64,000 nt of DNA from Adenophora triphylla var. japonica (taxonomy: Eukaryota; Streptophyta; Magnoliopsida; Asterales; Campanulaceae), in assembly GCA_022495995.1 (NCBI GenBank), contig JAFEMH010000739.1, forward strand, positions 186,001 through 250,000, written 5' to 3'. The notes under the pieces were generated by a model. The model had not been told where the DNA came from, searched no databases, and saw only the letters and a list, made by a program, of their open reading frames with translations. Shown here one piece after another: positions 32,911 through 44,142 of this stretch. Both the position numbers and the translations under genes were made by a program. Within the stretch, counting starts at the first letter, position 1; every line of letters starts with the position of its first letter.

Positions 32911-34211
32911 GCCAAAAACTCACAAAAAACGCGTTTTTTGTTAACTTAACAAAAAACGTGTTTTATATTTACGGCTCATTAACACACAGACCTCACCTCT
33001 CTCTCTCTCTACTCTCTCTCTATCCGCATTCTTCTTCTTCACCAACCTTCAATCGTCTTCTTCACCTTCAACCTAGCCTCTCCCTCCGGCCAAACCTTCC
33101 TCTCTCCGATCTCAAGACCAACCAGAGACCTCCCTAAATCCCTCGGCGTCGTCCTCATCAACCAAATCAATCGGCAACCTCCTCCAACCAATTCGCCGGC
33201 CAACCTCCTTCAACACCAATCTAACCTCCTTCTCCGATCCCAACACCAACCGGCGAACAACCCAATCCAACCCAATCAACCGCAATTCACCCAGAAACTA
33301 AGCCCGTTGACAACAACCGCGTCCCCTTGAATCCTCCTTGCTCTAAACCAATTCGTCGTTATTCCCTTGAATCGCAACTCCGAGATCGGAAATTGAACGG
33401 ATTGTGAAACGCAATTCTGCGGCGGGCCATTGTTTTGTTTTGATTTCTGGGTGTGAATGATTGGATTGTGAAGATATGAAGAAATGTGTGGGTCTGTGTG
33501 GGTGAGAAAGAGATAAGGAGTACCAAAATCAAGTGCCAGTCCGTGTAAAATAGAGTGTCAATTGGTATATAACAGAGTGCTCGTTAGTGTATAATCAAGT
33601 GCCAGTCTGTGTAAAATAGAGTGCCAGTTGGTATATAACAGAGTGCCCGTTAGTGTATAATCAAGTGCTAGTACCTGTAAAATAGAGTGCCAGCCATATT
33701 TTTTGAATGCCAAAGAAAATGATTATCGTTGTTTTTTGAGTGCCAGCCACGTGTATTTGAGTGCCAGTGTACGTGATTTTGAATGCCAGTTCATGTTTTT
33801 TTGAATGCCAGTGCTTGTATTTTTGAGAGCCAGCAAAAATATTAGTGTAACAAAGTGCCAGTGTTAGTTGAACAGAGTGCCAGTGTGAAGAGTGCCAGTT
33901 CATGTATATAAAAGTGCCCGTGTAAAAGTGCTGCCGCGCTTAACAAAGTGCCGTTGTCAGCTTACACCGGCACTTTGTTAAATTGGTATCCTGCACTTTT
34001 TTCACCGGCAATTTGTGATACATGAACCGGCACTTTATCACACCGGCAGCTTGTTAAATGTACACCGGCATAAACGGGAAACCAAGAATTACAAAAATGC
34101 CACCGTTTATTTTGAACATGGTTGCCAGTAATTACAAAATTGTCACCGCTTAATTTGAAAACACGTTTTTTCATATCTTAAGAAAAAACTAGTTTTTTAT
34201 AAGACCAACTC
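32911..34211. mobile_element. TIR element set between two (TTA)n tracts, probably Mutator-like
   Basis: The left end (AACTCACAAAAAACGCG, TTAACAAAAAACGTGTTTT) and the right end (AAAACACGTTTTTTCATATC, GTTTTTTATAAGACCAACTC) are imperfect inverted repeats of about 50 bp. The interior has a pyrimidine-rich, CCG/AACC-rich segment at 33000-33400 resembling a gene leader. It then has more than fifteen degenerate copies of AGTGCCAGT at about 33530-33990. No transposase frame is present. A relative lies at 4336-4884. Flanking TTA repeats hide any target duplication, so the superfamily is inferred. Confidence 0.6.
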
Positions 34212-34235
34212 TTATTATTATTATTATTATTATTA

Positions 34236-34300
<65 letters not shown>
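34212..34300. repeat. (TTA)n microsatellite, right flank of the TIR element
   Basis: About 29 TTA repeats with one interruption, the same motif and phase type as at 32824-32910. Confidence 0.97.
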
Positions 34301-34303
<3 letters not shown>

Positions 34304-34894
34304 CTTCAATTGGTTGCATCACTTCTTATAATGTTCAATTATATAGTTTCTGTTGTCAATGAGTTAGTTTCACACCTCATTGATACCAATTTTTAAAAGA
34401 CTAAGATGATACATAAAATAAAAGTATTCAACCAAATATATAATTAAATTCTATTTAATATAATAAGAAAATAAATCTGAAATGTACACTATAATATGAA
34501 ACTCAACAAATGGAAATTTTTAGATAAAATGATAATGTATTTTATCAGCTGTAATGCTGTTTTATTACATGGTCCACCAGCATGCTCAAGCTTGGGGTTG
34601 AGTTAAACTCATTTTGAGATGTAAATTACGCAATCTTGAATTTAGCTAAAACTCAGTTCATACTTTAGAGTAGCCAAAATTGTATTTAGCCTAATTAATT
34701 ACTGTCACATTAAATGGTGGCTCAGGCGCCACACCAACTGTCGTCTGTTGCCATGTCCTTGTACAATCAAAGACATCCCTCTATAGTAATCCTCACTTTA
34801 TTGTACGAGCCAACCAGGCACGTACACGTGTAATAGGTCAAAGGGCAAACATTTCCTCCAGGGCTAACGTCACCAACGGCTCCCTCATACTATA

Positions 34895-35125
34895 CTCCTT
34901 CCGTCCAAGTTAATACTTCAAAGTTACTGTTCACGCGTGGATTAAGGAAAAAAATAATGATATAATGTTGTGAGTGTAAAAGTAAAATAGGAGAGATAAT
35001 GAGTGGAGGGAATAGTAAATTATAATGGTGTTGTGAGTATTAAAATAATATAGGAGACAAAGTGTGAAGTATGTAATTGGACGCCCAAAATAGAAAGTGT
35101 GAAGTATGTAACTGGACGGAGGGAG
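34895..35125. mobile_element. Stowaway MITE
   Basis: CTCCTTCCGTCCAAG to ACTGGACGGAGGGAG, 231 bp, with TA on both sides. The interior repeats GTGAAGTATGTAA next to the right end. Confidence 0.93.
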
Positions 35126-35129
35126 TATA

Positions 35130-35915
35130 TACTATCACTTGTTTTCATGGACAAGGTAAGTGTAAAATCACTATTGTAAGTCATATTATCTAAATCCTAG
35201 CACATAACACACTAAGACATTTCAAATCTTATTATCAGTTATTAAACCCTCAAAGATTTTACTTTAACACCCGAGGGCCTGAGCTGTATTAAGCTTCGAC
35301 TTAATCTTTAACGGTGCTTCTTGTCTTTATTGTGTTTTATGTACAATCATCACATTCAATCCAGATATCTATAATTAGTGAGACCCCAAAAATTATGGCG
35401 TCATCAATTGCAACCCTACTTCCTGAGCAACTTTCTCTAATTATTTCTTGGCATAGAAATGTCTTTTGGTCAAGTAGGAAATATATTTCCATGTGAAGCT
35501 AAGGCTAGAACTGGGATTCATTGATGTCTCCATTACAAGAGTCCCACGGAAAGGACAAACGATGAAGAGTCACATCCATTTCTGCTACCCCTCCACACCT
35601 GAATTATCTGCTCTATTAATACAACGTTTAACTGTCCTATTTGCTATCTGTATATTGTGTTTCCTGTCTCTTTGCTATATATTTCTCATCCAAGTACCAA
35701 GGACCAAACAACATATAAAATATATTACACTTTCATAAACTAGCTAGTCCAAATTGTTACTACATACTCCATCGACCCCGGTCTGTTTGGAGAGTCATAT
35801 TCCAAAACGTTTTAAGTATTAATTATAATAAATTAAAATACATCCCTTATTCAAGAAATAAAAAAAAAACTAAGTTTGCTAACCGTGATAATTAATGTGA
35901 TAAGGATGAATTGAA
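35130..35915. other. Intergenic DNA, nothing recognised
   Basis: No element ends, repeats or coding motifs recognised. Short frames at 35314-35738 show no family resemblance. Confidence 0.5.
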
Positions 35916-35918
35916 AGC

Positions 35919-36121
35919 CAGGGGCAAGTCTATACACTAGGGCTATTGGGTGCACGTGCACACAATACCTCCCCACATTTAATAGAAGACTTTTTTGGTT
36001 AGATTATAGTATATCCATAGAGTGCACTTCAAGCCCCATAGTTCCAAGTTTTTTTATTTTTAAAGCTTTATAGTTTAATTTGTGCACCTACTTAAAAAAA
36101 TTCCAGGATCCCCCACTACTG
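35919..36121. mobile_element. Degenerate hAT-like MITE
   Basis: The left end is CAGGGGCAAGTC and the right end is GGATCCCCCACTACTG, both resembling hAT termini. GGTGCACGTGCAC and GTGCACC lie inside. No 8-bp duplication can be found, so the limits are approximate. The inverted right end resembles a sequence at 51802 (CAGTGGTGGATCCAGCGG). Confidence 0.4.
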
Positions 36122-36129
36122 AAAACTCA

Positions 36130-37325
36130 TAAGCTTTGAAACAAGAGTTTTTATATGTGGAATGTCTCAGAATAGAACACATTCTCCATAAACTGAATGG
36201 AGGTCGAGGGGGGTGTTTTGCATCATTCAATAAGCTCTTCTCAGTTTGTTTCGTTTGTTGTTGCAAAATGAACATATAATGCACACACACACACACAAAT
36301 GTATATATATATATAAATAGGTATGTTTATAAAGATATATATATGTCTATATAGATTATAGACAGAGATGCCAATGGATGAATGTTAGGCATGTATCACC
36401 CTTTTGTTCCAGAAAGGACTAATTTGAACCAACCTCTCATGATTCCTTTTTGCTTTTCTTCTACTAAAATACACAAGCAGAAGGTGATGCGTACCAACTA
36501 TGTGTACAAATAAAATTGTGGTTGATGAGTGGTAAAGACCTTATGCATGCATTTAAACCTTTCTCCAATTAAATAAATTAGCTTAATTATCCTGTTTTTA
36601 AAGATAATGGCACTCACTTTCAATGACATGGGGCAAGTGAACTTAATTTGGTCGATATATCTACTTAATTAGTGGAGGAGGTCATCATCCCCTCAAAAGG
36701 TCAAGAATTTATTCCAGGATTTAGGTAAAAGTAGTTTCTATTTTCCTCTTCCCAGAACAGGTTATGCTCATACAAAGACCCCATATAGAGGTCAATCTGT
36801 CCCTTTTAGATCTTTTGGGCAGGTTACAAAAATTTCTGTAGGAAAGTTATTGATGGGGTTGATTAATATTCTCCCAACAAAATTTATAGAAAATGAAATC
36901 TTAACACAAATTCTACGAACCTTTGTTAGCAACGTCACAAATATATATTTATTTGGAAAGATGTTTCTTTAGGAAGTTTCAATCAGTCAATCAATTATCT
37001 AGCTAGACATAGAACATGTTAATGAAGAGGCACATGGATACTTCATGCGGACGTGTGACATGTTTCCAACAATCTTCTTTGCACATACCAGGACATGTGA
37101 AAATTGCACAATTGACAGATTACTCTACACAAGATTTTATTTTGAAGAGTAATAAAACAAGAATAAAAATTCTACTAATTTCAGAGGCAGTTGTGAGCTA
37201 GAAATATTTGTAAATGAGTAACTGATGAAAGGTTAATGTTCCATTAGGTCTGAACCTTAGCGTAGGAAAATAGAGGAATCTACTTCAGAAAAAGAAGTTT
37301 GGTTGTTTGATTCCAAATAATAAAA
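36130..37325. other. Intergenic DNA with a short (CA)n(TA)n tract
   Basis: A small CA/TA microsatellite lies at about 36280-36315. Nothing else is recognised. Confidence 0.5.
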
Positions 37326-37332
37326 ACTACTA

Positions 37333-37408
37333 CCTCCGTCCCAAATGAATGTCCAAATTTTCTCTTGATCAATAGCAAAGTTGGACATTCATTTTGGGAC
37401 AAAGGGTG
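37333..37408. mobile_element. Very short Stowaway-type foldback (76 bp)
   Basis: CCTCCGTCCCAAATGAATGT pairs with the inverted right half ACATTCATTTTGGGACAAAG, with TA on each side. This leaves a loop of only about 20 bases, a minimal MITE. Confidence 0.75.
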
Positions 37409-37563
37409 TATTTTCTTTTCTTCAAAAAGAGGAATTTGATTATCAGTGTCATTTTTTCCTTGCTAATGGTTTTTGGAAAGTTTATTGAAGAGATGGAGCA
37501 ATTAATGATGACTGAAACCATATCCCTTTCCGTAAAGTGCTCTTCTGGTACTTCTTCATGACC

Positions 37564-37826
37564 ACCAAAAACAGAATGAGTGAGGGTTAAGGTTAATGTC
37601 AAATCCTGTAATTCTTGTACGCATGTTATGTCTTTCTGTTAATTTCAGTTTGAATGAGTTACTCCAAGCTAACTGGATCCGTCCCAATTCGTTGACCAAA
37701 AACAGAATGAGTGAGGGTTAAGGTTAATGTCAAATCCTGTAATTCTTGTACGCATGTTATGTCTTTTCTGTTAATTTCAGTTTGAATGAGCTACTCCAAG
37801 CTAACTGGATCCGTTCGTTAGTCATC
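37564..37826. repeat. Tandem duplication, two copies of about 131 bp
   Basis: ACCAAAAACAGAATGAGTGA starts at 37564 and 37695. Each copy runs through TGTCAAATCCTGTAATTC and AGCTAACTGGATCCG. The copies differ at only a few positions. No coding content. Confidence 0.92.
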
Positions 37827-37829
37827 AAC

Positions 37830-38934
37830 TATAGTTGAAAAATAATAATGAAAGGCCGTAATCTAATTAGATAGAAACATTCAAGTGGCCAACGAGATGA
37901 TCACTCAACATGAGAGGACACATTAAGCCAGCCCCAGGACATGACTTTACTGGAAAAAATCAGACCTTAACGTCTGGCTTTGATAGGGACCATTTTCTGC
38001 CTCATATTTCTCCATGAAAAATCTCGATCCACATTATTAGGAAAATTACATAACATCTTAATAGCAGAAAGAAAGATTAAATGTCGTAGAATACAAATAT
38101 ATAGTGTAATAGGGAAAATATTGTCTGCATGGCATGGGAAGCTAATAAATTTCGGCCTTAATCGATAATGACACGTGCTTTGAAAAACCCTTTTGCAATA
38201 TGGAAATAACAATTGTGTATATCTGGATTACTTATAATGGATTAAGTCTGCAACGAATTGTGTGCATACCCATGCGGAGAAATATCTTGTCCACATCAGA
38301 ATGCGACCCATGTAATGAATGTTTTGCATCAATGTACTAGTAACTAGTGCAAGTGTTGTACCAAATCACATGCAATACCTAATGAACAAAAATGATGCAA
38401 CTATTGTACCTCTCATTAGCAGAAACTTATGAATGCAGGTGAGGTGGTCCATATTACATGCTGGCAGGAATACTACAAATGCTAACTAAAAGCAAAAGGC
38501 TTCATGGTAGAGACAGATTATGCATGTAAATGTCCATACTATGGGTCTTGTTTGTCTCAGGGAAAGTGACTGGTGTTTGAGCTATATGTTGTGGTATGAG
38601 TACTTGGAAGGCTTGACTTGCACAGTTGCACCTTGAGCTTTTCTGGAGGTAAATTACTTTCCTTGACCCATTCCGTTTCGTGTTTTGAAAAGTGGAATAT
38701 TTCTAAAGTTGCAACATTTTTACCACTGGAAGGGGTTAATTATAGTGCAATCTCTTACTAAATAGCTAAATGCTAATTATTCCAAGTGTTATCACCTTGG
38801 AGAAGTGCCACTGCAGCGGGGCAATATTGCATCCAGGTATCTAACTGACACCACAACGTGGACATCGCGATTGTACCTTGCACATTGCAGGTCATGAGGT
38901 GGTCCATATGACATGGTCAATCATATCACATAGT
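37830..38934. other. Intergenic DNA, nothing firmly recognised
   Basis: A minus-strand frame at 37967-38212 has no motif I can assign. The rest is unassigned. Confidence 0.45.
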
Positions 38935-39009
38935 TGCGAAAGGCCGGCGCCTCTCTCGCACGCCTCGCCTTTCTGGCGCCTTTTGGTTTTGTGGCGGGCT
39001 GTTGTGTGT

Positions 39010-39547
39010 TGTTGGGATAGAGGACCAACCGGGCTAGACATCGAAGCAAGGGGGAAAAACTCGTCAGGGGTTGCTGGACACAAGAGCGGCCGCGCTAGTG
39101 GCGTGCGCGACCGCGCTCTTGGGCAGACCCGTCTTTGGATCGACGACGTGTTGAGGGCGACCGCGCTCGAAATAAGAGCGACCGCGCTGGAGCATTATTT
39201 GAAGGCATTGAAGTTTCTGGAGGGTTGCGCGACCGCGCTCGGGGTGAGGGCGGCCGCGCTCGGCCCGTTTTTCCAGCAGTCCTAGTTTCCTTGTTTGTTT
39301 AGGTTTTGGTTTATTCCTAGGTCATATATAATCAATGTTACGCCCCCAACTCAGTTGTAACAAAAATTCTACATACATAGTGCAAGATCCTGGCTTGGTA
39401 GTACCCCCAGACGTAGCCAATCAAATTGGTGAACTGGATTAACAATTTCTTGTGTTCTTTTCTGTTTCTTTGATTTCTTTTGCTTGGTTTGTGTGCTCTA
39501 ATCGTTCTTGTAGGTTTGCTTGGGTGTGGAGGGCCATATTCACAACA
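39010..39547 (+). repeat. 5' LTR of copia element 2
   Basis: TGTTGGGATAGAGG...TTCACAACA. The block at 39080-39265 repeats GAGCGGCCGCGCT, GCGACCGCGCTC and GCGCGACCGCGCTCG. The 3' LTR carries the same block with small indels. Confidence 0.95.
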
Positions 39548-39603
39548 ACTGGTATCAGAGCTTTTGGTTTCAAGATCAAGGGAGTTGTTCCAAGCAATCA
39601 AGA

Positions 39604-41427
39604 ATGGGCAAGGACAAACAGGCTGTTGAGAAATTCGATGGATCTGACTACGAATATTGGAGGATGCAGATTGAGGATCTTTTGTACAACAAAGACCTCT
39701 ATAAGCCTCTGAAGGGTGTCAAACCGGAAGATGAAGATCAGGAAGAATGGGAACTCATGGATCGGAAAGCCCTAGGGGTGGTTAGATCTACTTTGTCAAA
39801 GTGGATTGCGAAGACTACCAGGAAGGCGACAACCACCAAGGAGCTATTGGATTATCTTACTGAGAGATTTGAAACTCCGTCTGCTGCAAATAAGGTTGAT
39901 TTGATACGTAAGATGGGTAGTCTCAAGATGCAAGAGGGAGGATCCTTGGCTAAGCACATCGATGAGTTTATGGATGTCATAGATTCATTGACAGCGGTGG
40001 AGATCAAGTTCGATGATGAGGTTCATGCGTGTTTGTTGCTAGCTTCTTTACCGGCAAGTTGGAGCGGAACGGTGACCGCAATCAACGCTCCAGCAGGTAA
40101 GAAGAAATTGAAGTATGATGATGTTAAGGACTTTCTTTTGGCCGAGGAAAATCGCATGAAGAAGTTGGGGACATCGGGTGCTTCGGGATCGGCTTTAGCT
40201 ACTACTAGCAAGGGGAAGCCGGGTACTAGTAAACAAGGGAGAACCGAATCTAGGGAGAACGTGGTGGGTGGTAAGGGCAAAGCTGATGAGACCAAGGACA
40301 AACCGAAGGTTGCGAAGGGATTTGTTCAGTGCTATTATTGTAAGGAATTGGGACACTTCAAGAGGGATTGTCCAAATCGTAAGGGCAATCAGGTGAATGT
40401 GGCAGTCGAAGGTGATGATGTACTGGTTCTGAGTGTTAGTAGTGCACTAGAATCATGGGTGCTGGATTCGGGGGCATCATTCCACTCTTGCGGGCACAAG
40501 GAAGAGATGGAAAATTACACTTCCGGTGATTTCGGGAAGGTCTATCTAGCAGATGGCGAGCCTTTGGAAATCAAGGGGAAGGGGGATGTCAGAATAGGAG
40601 CATCGACGGGAAGGTCTTACATCCGAACGGGGTCGACACATTCCGGTTTGAAAAGAACCTACTTTCGGTTGGGCATTGGACGAAGAAGGTTACAAGGTGA
40701 CATTCGGCTGCAGAACCGGGTTATTACCAAGGAGGATTGTGAGATCGCTCGGGGTAATAAGGAGGGGACTTTGTATTTGGCGAATAACACCAAGGACAAG
40801 ATCGCGGTGGCAGCGGCCAAGGGTGATACGGATTTGTGGCACTGTCGATTGGGTCACATGAGTGAGACAGGGATGAAGGTGCTTTGTTCAAAGGGACTAC
40901 TACCGGATTTGAAGACAGTCAACGTGGGGATCTGCGAGGATTGTATGTTTGGCAAACAAGGGAGAAATAATTTCTCGAGGACAGGTAGGGGTTTGAGGGA
41001 AGCAAAGTTGGAATTGGTTCACACGGATTTGTGGGGGCCATCTCCGGTTACATTTCTGGGTGGTGCGTCATATTACATGACTTTCATTGATGATTCTACA
41101 AGGAAGGTTTGGGTCTATTTCTTGAAGGGGAAAGATGAGGCTTTCGAGGTGTTCAAGAAGTGGAGGGCCTTGGTGGAGAATCAGACGGGACTTAAGCTTA
41201 AGTGCTTGAGATCAGACAATGGTGGGGAGTATGAGCTTGGTGAGTTTAGGGAATATTGTGCTGCAAATGGGATTCGTATGGAGAAGACTCCAAAGCGGAC
41301 ACCACAACTCAACGGGGTAGCAGAAAGGATGAACAGAACATTGAATGAGCGGGCTAGAAGTATGAGATTGAAGTGTGGACTTCCGAAGACGTTCTGGGCA
41401 TATACAGTTGACACTACGCTTTCTTGA
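39604..41427 (+). pseudogene. Copia element 2 gag-protease-integrase frame
   Basis: A 608-codon open frame starting MGKDKQAVEKFDGSDY. Domains in order: Gag (residues about 1-220), a CCHC zinc knuckle (CYYCKELGHFKRDC), the aspartic protease site (WVLDSGASFHS), the GAG-pre-integrase motif (LWHCRLGHMSETGM) and the integrase core (HTDLWGPSPV, LRSDNGGEY, PQLNGVAERMNRTL). The frame breaks at 41425 in the conserved segment after integrase, where a frameshift separates it from reverse transcriptase. The upstream part is the best-preserved retroelement frame in the window. Confidence 0.9.
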
Positions 41428-43440
41428 TCAATCGGGGACCATCGGTACCATTGGGGAATGGAATTCCAGAGGAAGCGTGGAGTGGCAAGCAGGTAAATCT
41501 GTCCTTTCTTCGCATATTTGGCCGCGTTTCTTATGTTCATGTTGATTACTGCCGAGAGAACTAAATTAGATGCTAAATCTGTTAAGTGTACATTTATTGG
41601 GTATGGCGGGGATGACTTAGGGTACAAGTTTTGGGATGACCAAAATCATAGAATTATTCGTAGTCGAGATGTGGTATTCAATGAACAGGTTTTGTACAAG
41701 GGGCTGACGTAAAGGGGGCATCCGATGACACTAGTTCGGAACCGGAAATTGTAGAGGTGGATATTCCTAACTCCTAAAGGGAGCAAGAACGGTTCATGAT
41801 GACCATGGTCGGGAGGTCACCGAAGATGAACCACGTACTCCGGACCGGATATTCCGCTGCGTAGATCCGGCAGGTTGCGTGGATCGCCCGACAGTATACT
41901 CCATCCAATTATTATTTGCTGTTGACAGATAATGGGGAACCGGAATGTTATGCGGAGGCGGTTCGTAGTGCACTTTGTGACAAGTGGAAAGCTGCGATGG
42001 ATGATGAGATGGACTCATTGAAGGCTAACAAAACTTGGGAGTTGACTGAACTACCTAAGGGGAAGAAGGCACTGCATAACAAGTGGGTTTACAGGATCAA
42101 GGAGGAAGCAGACGGTAGCAAGCGTTACAAGGCAAGACCGGGTTTGTAAAGGGTTTCAAAGAAAGTATTGATCGACTACACCGAAGTATTCACTCCGGTT
42201 GTGAAGATGACCACTATCAGAATGGTTCTGGGAATAGTAGTGGCGGACAACTTGTTGCTTGAACAGATGGATGTGAAGACAGCCTTTCTTCATGGGGACT
42301 TGGAGGAAGAGATTTACATGGTACAGCCAGAGGGTTACTTGTCTAAGGGTAGCGGGGAGCTAGTTTGCAGATTGACTAAGAGCTTGTATGGCCTTAAACA
42401 AGCTCCCAGGCAGTGGTACAGGAAATTTGATGGATTCATGCATGACATTGATTTTATCAGATGTGAAGCGGATCATTGTTGCTACTTCAAGAACACGGAC
42501 AATGGGTATATAATCTTGCTGTTATATGTTGACGACATGTTAATAGCGGGCTCTAGCAGTAGAGAGGTAAACAGGTTGAAGACTCAGTTGTCAGAACGGT
42601 TCGAGATGAAGGATTTGGGAGAGGCCAAGAAAATCTTGGGCATGCGGATTGACCGGGATAGGGAGTCGGGCAAGTTGGTTCTTTCACAAGCAGAATATGT
42701 TGAGAAAGTCTTGGCAAGGTTTTGTATGAAAGAGGCGAAGCCAACAGGGACGCCATTGGGTTTGCATTTCAAGCTATCTGAGAAGGACTCGCCTAGGGGC
42801 AAGGGGGAGCGTGACAAGATGGAGAGAACTCCATATGCTTCAAGAATGGGAGTCTCATGTATGCAATGGTGTGTACAAGGCCGGACATTGCACATGCGAT
42901 GGGAGTAGTCACCGGTTCACGGGCAATCCAGAAAGCAACATTGGGAAGCGGTTAAGTGGATCCTACGTTATTTGAAGAATGCTAGCTGGTAAGGCTCTGT
43001 GTTTCTCGAGCAAGGAAGTGGTGTTAGCGGGTTATGTTGATGCGGACTTGGCATCAAGTGATCTTGATAAGAGGAGAAGTACTACGGGTTATGTGTTTAC
43101 ATTGGGTGGTACGGCAATCTCCTGGGCTTCTAAATTGCAGAAGATCGTGGCGCAGCGATCGCAGAAGGCGTAATATGTGGCGATGACAGAGGCGAGTAAA
43201 GAGATGGTATGGGCTGCGAACTTCTTGGGTGAACTTGGGAAAACGCGAAGTGGTAACGTTCTCTACAGCTGACATTGAGTGCAATACATTGGCAAGAAAT
43301 CCGGCGTTTCATTCGAGGATGAAGCACATTGAACCGAGGTTTCACTACATCGGTACATCTCTTGGAGGAGAAGATCTTGGGGCTAGAGAAGATATTGGGA
43401 TTAGAAAATCCAGTGACATGTTGTGACAAAGGTTGTGAAT
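41428..43440 (+). pseudogene. Copia element 2 reverse transcriptase and RNase H, frameshifted
   Basis: Pieces in different frames are 41518-41712 (post-integrase linker), 41916-42149 (start of reverse transcriptase, WKAAMDDEMDSLKANKTWEL), 42168-42908 (core with QMDVKTAFLHGDLEEEIYM, LYGLKQAPRQW and catalytic YVDD at 42525-42536) and 42979-43173 (RNase H, GYVDADLASSDLDKRRSTTG). A final stretch ends near 43440. At least four frame breaks make it non-functional. Confidence 0.88.
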
Positions 43441-43597
43441 CTTGATAAATTGAAGCCGCGCAAGGATTCAATTGGGCTCGAAGAATAGAAGAGGAGGATG
43501 GCACTACCATGATCGAGGTGAGCACTAGGAGGACACCAAGGGTGAGTTGAAGAAGGATACGGGGCTTATATGTGTGGTTGATCTCTAGGTGGGAGAT

Positions 43598-44137
43598 TGT
43601 TGGGATAGAGGACCAACCGGCTAGACATCGAAGCAAGGGGGAAAAACTCGTCGGGGTTCTTTGGACACAAGAGCGGCCGCGCTAGTGGCGTGCGCGACCG
43701 CGCTCTTGGGCGTAGACCGATCTTTGGATCGACGACGTGTTGAGGCGACCGCGCTTGAAATAAGAGCGACCGCGGCTGAGCATTATTTAAAGGCATTGAA
43801 GTTTACGGAGGGTTGCGCGACCGCGCTCGGGAGTGAGAGGCGGCCGCGCTCGGCCCGTTTTTCCAAAGATCCTAGTTTCCTTGTTTGTTTAGGCTTTGGT
43901 TTATTCCTAGGTCATATATAATCAATGTTCCGCCCCCAACTCAGTTGTAACAAAAATTCTACATACATAGTGCAAGATCCTGGCTTGGTAGTGCCCCCAG
44001 ACGTAGCCAATCAAATTGGTGAACTGGGTTAACAATTTCTTGTGTTCTTTTCTGTTTCTTTGATTTCTTGTTCTTGGTTTGTGTGCTCTAATCGTTCTTG
44101 TAGGTTTGCTTGGGTGTGGAGGGCCATATTCACAACA
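43598..44137 (+). repeat. 3' LTR of copia element 2
   Basis: Same termini as the 5' LTR, followed by TGTGT. It carries the GCGACCGCGCTC palindromic block at 43670-43855. Confidence 0.95.
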
Positions 44138-44142
44138 TGTGT

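Larger units (their letters stand above)
39010..44137 (+). mobile_element. Ty1/copia retrotransposon 2, Tork-like
   Basis: LTRs at 39010-39547 (538 bp) and 43598-44137 (540 bp) begin TGTTGGGATAGAGG and end CATATTCACAACA. The target duplication TGTGT flanks the element (39005-39009 and 44138-44142). The primer binding site TGGTATCAGAGC is at 39550-39561, and a purine tract AGGTGGGAGAT precedes the 3' LTR. The internal region keeps a long gag-protease-integrase frame, followed by a frameshifted reverse transcriptase-RNase H part. The Tork assignment rests on the Gag motif (FDGSDYEYWRMQIEDLL) and is inference. Confidence 0.96.

Noticed and set aside
32761..33137. Poly-Leu and poly-Ile frames of 62-106 codons
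   Set aside because: They are translations of the (TTA)n tract running into the TIR element.
37967..38212. Possible LINE reverse-transcriptase fragment on the minus strand
   Set aside because: Some basic and aromatic residues recall LINE proteins, but no catalytic or conserved motif could be placed.
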